Below, piece after piece: positions 8,737-18,300 of a stretch of 64,000 nucleotides of DNA. Position 1 is the first letter of the stretch; every line of letters begins with the position of its first letter. The position numbers were made by a program, and so were the translations under genes. The DNA is from Dyadobacter chenwenxiniae (GTDB taxonomy: Bacteria; Bacteroidota; Bacteroidia; Cytophagales; Spirosomataceae): the NCBI RefSeq assembly GCF_022869785.1, contig NZ_CP094997.1:7107768-7171767 (forward strand), given 5' to 3'. Below the pieces are notes generated by a model. The model did not search any database and was not told the origin of the DNA. It worked only from the letters and a program-made list of their open reading frames with translations.

Positions 8737-10395
8737 ATGGCTGAAATTGAGATAAAAGTACCGCCCGTTGGCGAGTCCATTACAGAGGTTACAATAGGAA
8801 ACTGGTTCAAAAATGATGGCGATTTTGTGAAAATGGATGAGGTCATTTGCGGGCTTGATTCGGATAAGGCGACATTTGAATTAACAGCAGAAGCAGAAGG
8901 CGTCCTGCACATCAAAGCACAAGAAGGCGATACGCTGAACATTGGCGACCTGATTGCAACCATCGATTCAGCTGCAAACGGTGCGTCGAAAGATAGTGCT
9001 CCTAAACAGGAAACTGCGGCTAACGCTGCTGCACCAGCTGCTTCCGCCGCTGAGGAATCGGCTGCCGATAAGATTGAAGATAAAGCCGGTGAACCAGCCG
9101 CGGCTGCGCCAGCCGCCGCTGCGCCAGTTGCTGCCACGCCAGCCCAGGCTGCGCCTGCGAGTGGTGGAAAGGCATATGAAATGAAAGTCCCGGCAGTGGG
9201 AGAGTCGATAACAGAGGTTACCATTGCTTCCTGGAGCAAAAAAGATGGTGATCATGTAGAAGTCGATGAAATCCTTTGCGAGCTGGAATCTGATAAAGCA
9301 ACATTTGAATTGCCAGCGGAAGCAGCAGGAACGCTGCGGATCGTTGGAAAAGAAGGTGAGACATTATCAATTGGCGCAGTTATTTGCACCATTGAGCCGG
9401 GAGCCGGTGGAGCGCAAGCATCAACATCTGCTTCTCAGCCGCAAGCAGCCGCACCGTCCGGAGAAACAGCCGGAGCCGATAAAGCATACAGCGAAAAACA
9501 CGCTTCACCCGTTGCAGCGAAAATTTTAGCTGAAAAAGGAATTGATCCAAAAGACGTAAACGGATCAGGTTCGGGTGGCAGAATCATGAAAGACGATGCG
9601 CTGAAAGCGGGTAGCAAGCCTGCGGAATCAGCCCCTGCTTCACAACCTGCCGCAGCTAAACCAGTTGCGCAAGCCGCATCAGCCCCAGCAGGAGCGAGAG
9701 GTCAGCGTCGTGAGAAAATGTCGTCCTTGCGTAAGACCATTGCACGCCGTCTGGTTGCTGTGAAAAATGAAACAGCGATGCTTACAACGTTCAACGAGGT
9801 GGATATGAAGCCTGTGATGGACGTGCGTTCAAAATTCAAAGATAAATTCAAAGAGAAGCATGAAGTTGGTTTAGGCTTTATGTCATTCTTTGTGAAAGCA
9901 GTAACCGTTGCGTTGAAAGACTTCCCGGTTATTAATGCTTATATGGATGGCGAGGAGCTGGTTTACAACGATTACGCCGATATCTCCGTAGCAGTTTCAA
10001 CGCCTCGCGGCTTGGTTGTTCCTGTGATCCGTAATGCTGAGACATTGTCATTCGCAGCGGTGGAGAAGGAAATCGTTCGCCTGGCCGTGCGTGCGCGTGA
10101 TGGGAAACTTGGACTGGATGAGATGTCTGGTGGAACGTTCACGATTACCAATGGAGGAACATTCGGTTCAATGCTTTCCACACCGATCATCAATGCGCCG
10201 CAGTCTGCAATTTTAGGAATGCACAACATTGTTGAACGCGCAGTTGTTGTTGACGGTCAGATCGTTGTGCGTCCGATAATGTACGTGGCACTTTCTTATG
10301 ACCACCGTACGATTGACGGTAAGGATTCGGTAAGCTTCCTGGTTCGCGTGAAGCAATTACTTGAAGATCCAATGAGGTTACTACTCGATATGTAA
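8737..10395 (+). CDS. sucB: 2-oxoglutarate dehydrogenase E2 (dihydrolipoamide succinyltransferase) with two lipoyl domains
   Basis: E2 core of the 2-oxoglutarate dehydrogenase complex, 552 residues. Two closely similar lipoyl domains (about 2-78 and 147-222) each carry the lipoylation site SDKAT, with the modified lysines at about 44 and 187. They are separated by an Ala/Pro-rich flexible linker. A peripheral subunit-binding domain follows at about 255-290 (ASPVAAKILAEKGID). After another Ala/Pro linker comes the catalytic acyltransferase domain (about 325-552) with SYDHRTIDGKD, in which His523 and Asp527 are the expected catalytic residues. Most proteobacterial SucB proteins have a single lipoyl domain and about 400 residues, so the duplication explains the extra length. 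It is co-transcribed with sucA and followed by a strong terminator. Confidence 0.96.
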   Translation: MAEIEIKVPPVGESITEVTIGNWFKNDGDFVKMDEVICGLDSDKATFELTAEAEGVLHIKAQEGDTLNIGDLIATIDSAANGASKDSAPKQETAANAAAPAASAAEESAADKIEDKAGEPAAAAPAAAAPVAATPAQAAPASGGKAYEMKVPAVGESITEVTIASWSKKDGDHVEVDEILCELESDKATFELPAEAAGTLRIVGKEGETLSIGAVICTIEPGAGGAQASTSASQPQAAAPSGETAGADKAYSEKHASPVAAKILAEKGIDPKDVNGSGSGGRIMKDDALKAGSKPAESAPASQPAAAKPVAQAASAPAGARGQRREKMSSLRKTIARRLVAVKNETAMLTTFNEVDMKPVMDVRSKFKDKFKEKHEVGLGFMSFFVKAVTVALKDFPVINAYMDGEELVYNDYADISVAVSTPRGLVVPVIRNAETLSFAAVEKEIVRLAVRARDGKLGLDEMSGGTFTITNGGTFGSMLSTPIINAPQSAILGMHNIVERAVVVDGQIVVRPIMYVALSYDHRTIDGKDSVSFLVRVKQLLEDPMRLLLDM

Positions 10396-10417
10396 TTTCA
10401 ATATTGCGTTATAATAC

Positions 10418-10449
10418 AAAGAGAGCCTGGTCACCTGGCTCTCTTTTTT
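10418..10449 (+). terminator. Intrinsic terminator after sucB, likely bidirectional
   Basis: A GAGAGCC/GGCTCTC stem (10421-10427 with 10437-10443) is extended by A-T pairs on both ends and followed by TTTTTT. It sits between the convergent ends of sucB and the MazG-like gene, and with A residues on one side and T on the other it can serve both. Confidence 0.85.
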
Positions 10450-10451
10450 GT

Positions 10452-10778
10452 TTAGCTCAATTTGGCGTTATCCTTGTGCCTGTCTTTATCCCGCTCTGTT
10501 TTCTTGGCCATATTTTTCTCAAAAGCCTCGGTCAGGTTAATGCCCGTCTGATTAGCAAGGCAAATCAGGACCCACATTACATCCGCCATCTCATCGCCCA
10601 GGTCTTTGCCCAGATCCGATTTTTTAAATGATTGGTCGCCGTAAGTTCTGGCCATAATTCTGGCAAGTTCGCCCACTTCTTCCGTGAGGATCGCCATATT
10701 GGTTAACTCGGAAAAATAACGGACACCGTAGGTTTTGATCCAGTTATCGACTTGCGATTGTGCTTCTTGGATGGTCAT
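10452..10778 (-). CDS. MazG-like nucleotide pyrophosphohydrolase
   Basis: A small all-alpha NTP pyrophosphohydrolase of the MazG/dUTPase-like superfamily, 108 residues. Family members hydrolyse (d)NTPs to the monophosphate and are seen as house-cleaning enzymes. The metal-binding signature is clear: EEVGELAR in the first helix pair and GDEMADVMW in the second. I chose the ATG at 10778, giving MTIQEAQSQ, because the longer open frame up to 10955 only translates a tandem DNA repeat (repeated SFNIQ). The C-terminus is a charged tail. It lies downstream of dtd on the same strand across a 154-base repeat-bearing gap, so joint transcription is uncertain. Confidence 0.82.
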   Translation of the reverse strand: MTIQEAQSQVDNWIKTYGVRYFSELTNMAILTEEVGELARIMARTYGDQSFKKSDLGKDLGDEMADVMWVLICLANQTGINLTEAFEKNMAKKTERDKDRHKDNAKLS

Positions 10779-10790
10779 TGGTTTAATTTT

Positions 10791-10867
10791 GAATGATTGA
10801 ATGTTGAATGATTGAATGTTGAATGATTGAATGTTGAATGAGTGAATGAGTGAATGAGTGAATGTTG
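10791..10867. repeat. Compound tandem repeat (15-bp unit x3, then 8-bp unit x3)
   Basis: GAATGATTGAATGTT occurs three times in perfect tandem (10791-10835), then GAATGAGT three times (10836-10859), then a partial copy. It lies just upstream of the MazG-like start codon, in the gap to dtd, and would be in the 5' leader of that gene if it is transcribed from dtd. Confidence 0.95.
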
Positions 10868-10932
10868 GGATGAGTGAATATAGGTGGGCGATGATAATTA
10901 ATAATTGAGGGCGGTTTGGAATAGATGTTGGA

Positions 10933-11385
10933 TTAAATCCTGTTTTTTGAATCAATGATGATTGTTACAGGGCCGTCGTTTAGTAATGCTACTTTCATGT
11001 CTGCTCCGAAGATTCCGCGTTGGATGGGTTTGCCCAGTTCTGTTTCCAGGAAGGAGATCATCCCTTCATAAAGCGGGATGGCGGCTTCCGGTCTGGCGGC
11101 TTCGATGAACGATGGCCGGTTTCCCTTCTTTGTGCTCGCGTGTAATGTAAATTGGCTGATCAGAAGAATGTCCCCATCCACTGATCTAAGGTCCAGGTTC
11201 ATCTTATCGTCGCTATCACCAAAAACCCGCAGACCAACGATTTTTTTTCCCAGCCATTCCACATCCTCCCGGTTATCAAGGTGTGTGACGCCTAAAAGGA
11301 CCAGGAATCCCCTCTGAATCTCTCCCTCAACTTTCCCCTCAATTGTAACGGACGCGCTGGTCACGCGTTGGATTACTGCGATCAT
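10933..11385 (-). CDS. dtd: D-aminoacyl-tRNA deacylase
   Basis: Removes D-amino acids, classically D-Tyr, wrongly attached to tRNA. It has 150 residues, the normal Dtd length. It starts with the typical MIAVIQRVTSASV. The two active-site motifs are visible: SQFTLHASTKKGNRPSF in the middle and the cis-proline motif NDGPVT near the C-terminus. It is transcribed divergently from the L-serine ammonia-lyase gene, with a 106-base gap holding a perfect palindrome. Confidence 0.96.
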   Translation of the reverse strand: MIAVIQRVTSASVTIEGKVEGEIQRGFLVLLGVTHLDNREDVEWLGKKIVGLRVFGDSDDKMNLDLRSVDGDILLISQFTLHASTKKGNRPSFIEAARPEAAIPLYEGMISFLETELGKPIQRGIFGADMKVALLNDGPVTIIIDSKNRI

Positions 11386-11425
11386 ATTAACTAAGCTTAA
11401 ATTAGCGTTCCGTAAAGGTAGCCCA

Positions 11426-11458
11426 AGACTTTCCAGGTTTCCAAAACCTGGAAAGTCT
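11426..11458. repeat. Perfect 15-bp palindrome (hairpin with 3-base loop)
   Basis: Bases 11426-11440 pair perfectly with 11444-11458 around the loop CCA; the arm core is CTTTCCAGGTTT. No T-run follows on either strand, and it lies between divergent genes, so it is not an obvious terminator. It could be a REP-like unit or an operator. I saw no second copy in the window. Confidence 0.85.
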
Positions 11459-11491
11459 CGCTAACTTTACCTAAGCCAACTTCAATAATCA

Positions 11492-12919
11492 ATGAAAGAA
11501 GAACGCATATCCGTTTTTGATATTTTTAAGATTGGGATTGGACCTTCCAGTTCGCATACACTTGGGCCCTGGCGGGCGGCGCAGCAATTTTTACAAGCTG
11601 TTCACGAGCAATGTGGGCTAGATAAGGTGCGGGCGGTTGACATTCATCTTTATGGTTCTTTGGCGAAAACAGGGAAAGGGCATGGGACGGATATTGCTGT
11701 TATTCTGGGGCTAAGCGGTTACGATCCGGTTACAGTTAAGACGGAAAATATTGATGCAATCCTGGCTGAAATAGCTTCAAAGGAATGCATCATGCTCCCC
11801 GGCGACATGCGGGTGGTTTTCGCCCCGAAAGAGAACATTATCTTTCATAAAAACGAAACGCTTCCCTTCCATCCCAATGGCCTCACATTCATTGCCAATT
11901 GCGAATCAACGGGGCAGATAGAGGAAACTTACTATTCAGTTGGCGGTGGCTTCGTTATTCAGGAAGGCAAGGCGGACGATGAGGTGAAGACATGCGTTGA
12001 TCTTCCTTATCCGATTGACCAGGCCGCGGACTTGCTCAAATGGCATAATATTTCAAGGAGGCCCATCTGGGAAATCGTTTTGGAAAATGAAAAGGTTTGG
12101 AAAAATGAAGACATGGTCAGATGTGACCTGATGAACATCTGGCATGTGATGCAGCAAAGCATTTTCCATGGTTGTCAAACGAATGGGGTTTTGCCGGGCG
12201 GTCTGAATGTGCAGCGTCGCGCGGCAGCTCTGAATCAGAAACTTTTAAATGACTTCGTTTGCGTTGGCTGCGACGATTGGATGGACGCGATCAGACGTGG
12301 GGGGGGCGGTTTTAAATATACATTGGATTGGGTAAGCTGCTTCGCATTGGCCGTAAATGAGGAAAACGCCTCTTACAGTCGCGTAGTTACCGCACCTACA
12401 AATGGCTCGGCTGGTGTGATTCCGGCGGTGATTCAATATCATCTTACTTTTGGCGGTGGGACAGATGAAGATGTGTTTAGATTCTTGCTTACAGCCGGTG
12501 AAATTGGCAGCATCTTCAAAAAAGGCGCTACGCTTTCGGCTGCTATGGGTGGTTGTCAGGCTGAAATCGGCGTTTCTTCTGCAATGGCGGCAGCTGGACT
12601 GGCTCAGGTTTCGGGTGGAACGGTCGAGCAATGTTTAATGGCTGCCGAAATTGCTATGGAGCATCATTTAGGCCTCACCTGCGATCCTGTGGGTGGTTTG
12701 GTGCAGATTCCGTGCATCGAACGAAATACAATGGGGGCGATCAAGGCGATTACGGCTTGTCAGCTGGCTCTGCAAAGTAACCCTGACAATGCGAAAGTGT
12801 CACTGGACAATGTGGTGCACACGATGTGGGAAACGGCGTTGGATATGAACAACCGCTATAAGGAAACTTCGGAGGGCGGGTTGGCGGTTAATATTCCGAT
12901 TAGTTTGAGTGAATGTTGA
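11492..12919 (+). CDS. sdaA: L-serine ammonia-lyase, single-chain iron-sulfur type
   Basis: Deaminates L-serine to pyruvate using a [4Fe-4S] cluster. At 475 residues it corresponds to fused beta and alpha domains, as in E. coli SdaA/SdaB. The N-terminal domain opens with SVFDIFKIGIGPSSSHTLGP, a diagnostic segment. The C-terminal domain has the substrate and cluster region (APTNGSAGVIPAV) and conserved cysteines in GGCQAEIG, TCDPVGG and IPCIERN. The start ATG at 11492 precedes the motif at the right distance. The last codons run into an AATG-rich repeat, so the exact C-terminal residues (LSEC) may be repeat-derived. The gene is monocistronic by layout. Confidence 0.95.
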   Translation: MKEERISVFDIFKIGIGPSSSHTLGPWRAAQQFLQAVHEQCGLDKVRAVDIHLYGSLAKTGKGHGTDIAVILGLSGYDPVTVKTENIDAILAEIASKECIMLPGDMRVVFAPKENIIFHKNETLPFHPNGLTFIANCESTGQIEETYYSVGGGFVIQEGKADDEVKTCVDLPYPIDQAADLLKWHNISRRPIWEIVLENEKVWKNEDMVRCDLMNIWHVMQQSIFHGCQTNGVLPGGLNVQRRAAALNQKLLNDFVCVGCDDWMDAIRRGGGGFKYTLDWVSCFALAVNEENASYSRVVTAPTNGSAGVIPAVIQYHLTFGGGTDEDVFRFLLTAGEIGSIFKKGATLSAAMGGCQAEIGVSSAMAAAGLAQVSGGTVEQCLMAAEIAMEHHLGLTCDPVGGLVQIPCIERNTMGAIKAITACQLALQSNPDNAKVSLDNVVHTMWETALDMNNRYKETSEGGLAVNIPISLSEC

Positions 12920-12933
12920 ATGTTAAATGAGTG

Positions 12934-13026
12934 AATGATCGGGCGCCGTTGCGCTGAATGAGCGGGCTTCGTTGCGCTGAATGAGTGGGGCGCCGTTGCT
13001 ATGAATGAGTGGGTGCCTTTGCGCTG
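12934..13026. repeat. Imperfect 23-bp tandem repeat, four copies
   Basis: Four head-to-tail copies of a unit like AATGAGTGGGCGCCGTTGCG plus CTG (12934-12956, 12957-12979, 12980-13003, 13004-13026) differ at a few positions. They fill the gap between the ends of the convergent sdaA and mgtE genes. The word AATGAGTG is shared with the repeat at 10836-10859. Confidence 0.93.
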
Positions 13027-13054
13027 AGTGGAATTTTATACTTATTCTTTGTTT

Positions 13055-14407
13055 TTATAGATTGAGTAGCAAATGTGCTAGTCCGAAATATACGCCGTAG
13101 CCGATCAAATCATTGGCTGTGGTGATAAATGGGCCTGATGCGACTGCGGGGTTGATGCCTATTTTTTCTAATAAAATTGGCGTCATGGTGCCCATAAACG
13201 ATGCCAGGAAAACTACGGACATCAATGCTGCTGAAACGACGAATGCAAGCTGTACATCATTGCCAATCAATAAATTAAATCCAAATACAATGGTGCTGAT
13301 GATAATCCCATTGATAAATGCAACGGCAAACATTCGGATCAATCGCTGACCAACTGTTGTGTCCAAGCCCGTTTTGTCAGCCAGGCTTTGCAAAATAATA
13401 GAAGAGGTCTGAATGCCCACATTCCCGCCGGTTGATCCGATAATCGGGATAAAAGCAGCCATAGCAGGGACAATCTTCAAATCTCCCTCAAAAAAACTGA
13501 TAAATTTCGCGGCCAGAATCCCCCCCATCATGCCTACCAAAAGCCACGGTAAACGTGCTTTGGTTTGCTGCCAGATCGTGTCATCTTCTTCCACATCACC
13601 CGTAATACCAGCCATAGCCAGCGTATCGGAACTGGCCTGATCGGTGATCACGTCAATCACGTCATCAATGGTGATCCGGCCTAAAAGTTTACCCTGAACA
13701 TTCACAACAGGCAGTGCGTCAAGGTCATAGCGCTGCATGAGTTCGGCGACTTCTTCGGCTGGGCGATATGTTTCTACGAAAATAACGTCTTTATCGTACA
13801 GACTTTCAATGCGTGTATTCTTATGCGCAAGGACGATTTTTTTCAATGAAAGAATGCCAAGCAACTTGCCAAAATCATCCACAACATACACCGCATAAAC
13901 CTTCCCGACATCTTCTGCCTGCTTGCGGAGTTCTTCAATGCATTGATTTACATTCCAATTGACATTGGCTTTCACCAACTCTTTCTGCATCAAACCACCT
14001 GCTACATCTTCATCATAATGCAGCAGATCCAGGATAAAACGCGCTTGTTCGCGGTCTTCCAGCAAGGCAATTACTTCTTCACGGACGCGGATAGGCTGCT
14101 CATTCAGCAAGTCCACCGCATCATCAGAATCAAAAAGGTTGACAAAATGGGAGATTTCCTCCGACGTGAATGCTTTCAAAAACTCCCGGCGCTCGTTGGG
14201 GTCCATATCCGCAAGGATCTCCGCCCCGCGTTCCACATCCAGCTGCGTGATCAGGAATTTGGCACTTTCTGTTTCCAACTCTGATAACAGACCGGTTATA
14301 TCCGCGGGAAAAAGGCTCTCTGTCTCTGTCCTGATGGAAGCAGAATCCTCTTTCTCAATCAGTTCCTGAATGTGCTCTACGTATTCCTTGGTTAATTCAA
14401 ACGTCAT
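13055..14407 (-). CDS. mgtE: MgtE-family magnesium transporter
   Basis: Mg2+ channel of the inner membrane, 450 residues, standard length. Domains in order are an N-terminal helical superhelix (about 20-125, with LADMDPNERREFL), two CBS domains (about 130-255, with VYVVDDFGKLLGILS and LPVVNVQGKLLGRIT) that sense cytosolic Mg2+, and a C-terminal membrane domain of about five helices (about 290-450), including FIPIIGSTGGNVGIQTSSI of the ion pore. It lies 68 bases downstream of rsmA on the same strand and may be read through from it. I saw no magnesium riboswitch upstream; the cytosolic domains probably provide the regulation. Confidence 0.95.
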   Translation of the reverse strand: MTFELTKEYVEHIQELIEKEDSASIRTETESLFPADITGLLSELETESAKFLITQLDVERGAEILADMDPNERREFLKAFTSEEISHFVNLFDSDDAVDLLNEQPIRVREEVIALLEDREQARFILDLLHYDEDVAGGLMQKELVKANVNWNVNQCIEELRKQAEDVGKVYAVYVVDDFGKLLGILSLKKIVLAHKNTRIESLYDKDVIFVETYRPAEEVAELMQRYDLDALPVVNVQGKLLGRITIDDVIDVITDQASSDTLAMAGITGDVEEDDTIWQQTKARLPWLLVGMMGGILAAKFISFFEGDLKIVPAMAAFIPIIGSTGGNVGIQTSSIILQSLADKTGLDTTVGQRLIRMFAVAFINGIIISTIVFGFNLLIGNDVQLAFVVSAALMSVVFLASFMGTMTPILLEKIGINPAVASGPFITTANDLIGYGVYFGLAHLLLNL

Positions 14408-14475
14408 TGTTCCCTAAGCTTTTAGCAATTAGCAGAATGGCTCCTGGCTGGATTATATACTTTTTAAAGGCATTT

Positions 14476-15282
14476 TCAGATTTGCGGCTGCAATTCCTGG
14501 GCGAGTTTCGTAAGCTCCACGAACTGCGCAACGCTCAACTGCTCGGCCCGTTTGGTCAGCAACGGATTTTCGGGAAATTCACCAATGGGTTTCAATGCAT
14601 TGCGAAGTGTTTTCCTCCTTTGGTTAAAAGCTGTTTTCACAACCCGGAAAAACATTTTTTCATCACAATCCAATGCTGCAACCGCATTTCTCCGCAGCCG
14701 GATCACACCGGACTGGACTTTGGGAGGCGGATCAAATGCGCCCGGCGGCACAGAAACCAGGTAATCTATATCATAAAATGCCTGCAATAGAACGCTCAAA
14801 ATGCCATAATCCTTATTTCCCGGCGGAGACGCAATGCGCATAGCCACTTCCTTTTGCAGCATACAAACGACCTCCGGGATTTGATCCCGGATTTGTAATG
14901 CGCGGAAAAAGATCTGTGAGGAAATGTTGTACGGGAAGTTACCAATGATGGCAAAAGGCTCCGAAAAATAGTCTGCCGGATTGAATTTCAGGAAGTCGCC
15001 CTCAATGATCCTGGGCGTCAGACTTTCGTAATGTTTCTTTAAATAGGCAACCGATTCGGTGTCAATTTCAATCACATAAGTGCTGAATGTGTCCTTAGGG
15101 ATAAGAAACTGGGTGAGAACACCCATGCCGGGGCCTATCTCCAGAACCTTGCCGTAACCATTATGTCCCGAGAGGCCGTCAACGATCCGCTGAGCAATAT
15201 TTAAGTCTTTCAGAAAGTGTTGGCCCAAATGCTTTTTGGCCCTCACTTTGGAATCGTCGCGCTTTTTATAATTTGTTTTCAC
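14476..15282 (-). CDS. rsmA: 16S rRNA (adenine1518/1519-N6) dimethyltransferase
   Basis: KsgA/RsmA dimethylates two adjacent adenines in helix 45 of 16S rRNA late in 30S assembly. The SAM-binding motif is VLEIGPGMGVLTQFL and the catalytic motif is NFPYNISSQI (NLPY in many homologues). The C-terminal domain contains RRKTLRNALK. The frame opens with a GTG at 15280-15282 (268 residues), but another in-frame GTG at 15246 starts directly at VRAKKHLGQHFLKD, where many homologues begin. A -7 promoter box ends only five bases before the first GTG, so translation from 15282 would be leaderless and the 15246 start may be the real one (256 residues). Confidence 0.95.
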   Translation of the reverse strand: MKTNYKKRDDSKVRAKKHLGQHFLKDLNIAQRIVDGLSGHNGYGKVLEIGPGMGVLTQFLIPKDTFSTYVIEIDTESVAYLKKHYESLTPRIIEGDFLKFNPADYFSEPFAIIGNFPYNISSQIFFRALQIRDQIPEVVCMLQKEVAMRIASPPGNKDYGILSVLLQAFYDIDYLVSVPPGAFDPPPKVQSGVIRLRRNAVAALDCDEKMFFRVVKTAFNQRRKTLRNALKPIGEFPENPLLTKRAEQLSVAQFVELTKLAQELQPQI

Positions 15283-15286
15283 GAAC

Positions 15287-15294
15287 CAAAATTA
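15287..15294 (-). promoter_or_regulatory. Putative -7 promoter box for rsmA
   Basis: On the minus strand the sequence is TAATTTTG, matching TAnnTTTG. It lies 5 bases upstream of the annotated GTG, which places the likely transcription start at or just inside that codon. Confidence 0.45.
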
Positions 15295-15363
15295 CGGCTT
15301 AATTCGTAGATTTATCGAATAAAGAATAGGAAGGAATCTTAAAAGTGCGATTATCGAGATACT

Positions 15364-18300
15364 ATGGAAATGATCTTGTCCCATACCGATTGGCAGACTA
15401 TACACGCTACACTTCAGCATCTGAACCTGATTGGAATTACTTTTTCTCCGGACTTCATCATCCGTAATATTAGTGCGCACGCTTTAATGAAAACGGGCTG
15501 GCAGGAGTCGGATCTGTTGGGGCACAGCATTTTTGATAAACTCATCCCCAAGGAAGAAGAGCACGAAATCCGGCAGATGCTGGAAGAAGGAATTCAGGGA
15601 AAACGGAAACTTGAACAGCGGGAAGTTCCCTTTTTGGCACAAAAAGGCACATTAAGAACGTTTTCGATCAATAGCGTGCTCATGCACCGCGAGCAGGACG
15701 AGGTGGAATGTGTGACTCTGGTGGGTGACGACATTACGCGGCGCCGCAGGATGGAGTCGTCCATTGCCAAATCCAATTCGCAGTTGCAGGATCTGGTGGA
15801 CAACACGAGCGATCTGATCCAGCTTGTTGCGATTGACGGGAAATTCATATTTGTAAATAAAGCCTGGCGCGAAGTGCTGGGCTATGGACTGGATGAAATT
15901 GCGTCCATGCGGATGGAAGACATTCTGCATCCGCAGCATAAAGAGCAGGCACTGGCGCAGCTGAAACTGATAGAGCAAGGCCATTCCAATGCGAATTTTG
16001 AGACTGTTTTCCTAAGCAGGGAAGGCAAAAAAGTCTTTGTTGCAGGAAGTGTCAATTGCCGGTTTGATAATGGTAAACCCACCGCATTCCGCTGCATTCT
16101 AAATGACTTTACAGAAAAAATAAGGGCTGAAAAGGCGCAAAACCTGTATTACAGCATTGCGAACTGGACGGTTAATACGCAAAATCTCGATGATTTTTAT
16201 CATAGCATTCACGAAGCGTTAGGTAAGATCATCGACGTAAAAAACTTCTTCATTGCGCTTTACGATCCCAGCAAAAGCTACATTTATTTCCCTTATTATG
16301 TGGATCAATATTTTCAGGGAAATGTAAAGTTTACCAAAAGAAAACTGGGCAATGGAGTGACGGAATATGCCATTGCGTCCAATAAACCGCTTTTTTTATC
16401 AGGAGAGAAAATAGAAGAACTGGCTAAAACAAACAGCCTTTATTTATACGGCGTCACGCCAAAATTGCTCCTGTGCGTGCCCTTGCGGGTAGGCGACCGT
16501 GTTACGGGCATCATTGGTGTAAAATCCTACGATGATCCTAATATGTTCGATGCCAGGGATTTGGAGTTGCTGGAGTTTATTTCGGGACAGGTCGCGATGG
16601 CGATTGCGCGGAAACAAAGTGAAGAAGAGCTTAGCAAATATCTTGCGCGGTTGAATGCGATTTTTGACAGCAGTTCCCACCTGATATGGTCGGTTAACAA
16701 ATCATTGCAGCTGACCTCATTTAACAGGAATTATGCGGATCTGATTCAGAATCAGCTTGGTGTAAGGCCATCATTGCAGTCCAGCGCGGAGAAATTTGGC
16801 TGGCGAATGGTTGGTAACAGCAACCGCAGGACACTTGAAACCAAATACAGGCAAGCATTAAAAGGGGAACCGCAATATTTTGAATTTAAAATAGATCGGA
16901 AAGACCAGGGCGAAATGTGGCTGGAATTTTACCTGAATCCAATCCACTATGCGGACGGCGTGATTGAGGAGGTTTCGGGAATAGCGCGCGACATTACGCG
17001 GCGTAAAGAGGCCGAGCTTTCATTGAGGCATAGCGAGGAGCTTTTCCGTGGGATTTTTGAAAACCTGCAAGACATTTATTGCCGGATTAATCGTCTGGGT
17101 GAGATCACGATGATCAGCCAATCCGTGCTGAAAAGGCTTGGTTACTTGCCTGGTGAAGTCATAGGACACAAGATCACTGAATTTTTCCCGGATAAAAAAC
17201 GGATACATTCTGCATTGATCAGGCTAAGGAGAAGCAAGAGCTTACGTAACTTCGAAATTTCGCTTTACCGCAAAGATGGCACGGAAAGGCAGTTTATGAT
17301 CAACATGCTGATGTTTACGAACGACAAAGGCAAACCGACCGAAATCGCCGTTCTCGCTCGGGACATTACTGAATTGAAACGCAACGAGCAGGAATTGCTG
17401 AAAGCAAAGGAACACGCAGAGCGCTCATTGAAGGTTAAGGAAGGCTTTTTGGCCAACATGAGCCACGAAATCCGGACGCCGATGAATGGGGTGATCGGGA
17501 TGATCGACTTGCTGGGCGAAACGCCGCTGGATGTGGAGCAGAAGGATTATGTGTTAACAATCAAGCGATCATCGGAAACTTTACTGAATATTCTGAACGA
17601 CATTCTGGATCTTTCCAAAATCGAGGCCGGCAAGATGGAACTGCATGAGGCGCCGATTGCGACGGAAGAATTATTGCTGAAACTCGTCTCACTTTTTGGA
17701 CAAACAGCCAAAAGCAAAGGGAACACACTTACGTATCACATTGCGCCTGAAATTCCGAAATTCATCATTGCCGATCAGACCAGGTTACTGCAGATCTTGT
17801 CTAACCTGACTTCCAATGCATTGAAATTCACTGATCATGGGGCAGTTACATTGTTTTTGACATTGGTTAAAAAGGACGGATTGTTTCATAAAATCAAAGT
17901 CGAGGTTCAGGATTCGGGCATAGGGATCAGTCCGATGGATAAACAGATATTGTTTACGTCATTTACACAGCTGGATAACTCGTCGCGTAAATCTTTTGGT
18001 GGAACGGGACTTGGATTGGCGATTTCCAAACAATTGTGCGAATTAATGCACGGTGAAATCGGCGTCGAGTCGACGATAGGAGAGGGCAGTACATTCTGGT
18101 TTACATTTGAAACAAAAGAGACTTCCATCGCGCAGGCCAGCAACATTGTGCAATTGGAGGAAACGCCGATCGAGAATGTTTTTGCAGATTATCATCCTAC
18201 CATTCTGCTTGTGGATGATAACGCGGTTAACCGGAAGGTGGCCAATGAAATCCTGAAAAAATCGGGTTGCTACGTGGATCTTGCAGAAAGCGGTTTCAAG

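Noticed and set aside
8709..9239. 176-residue minus-strand frame over sucB
   Set aside because: Its Ala/Ser-rich sequence is the antisense of the Ala/Pro linkers and lipoyl domains of SucB.
10779..10955. N-terminal extension of the MazG-like frame
   Set aside because: It is translated from the tandem DNA repeat (repeated SFNIQ) and overlaps the end of dtd; the family domain starts at the ATG at 10778.
12934..13026. Possible CRISPR array
   Set aside because: The 23-bp units are directly head-to-tail with no unique spacers, and no cas genes are near.
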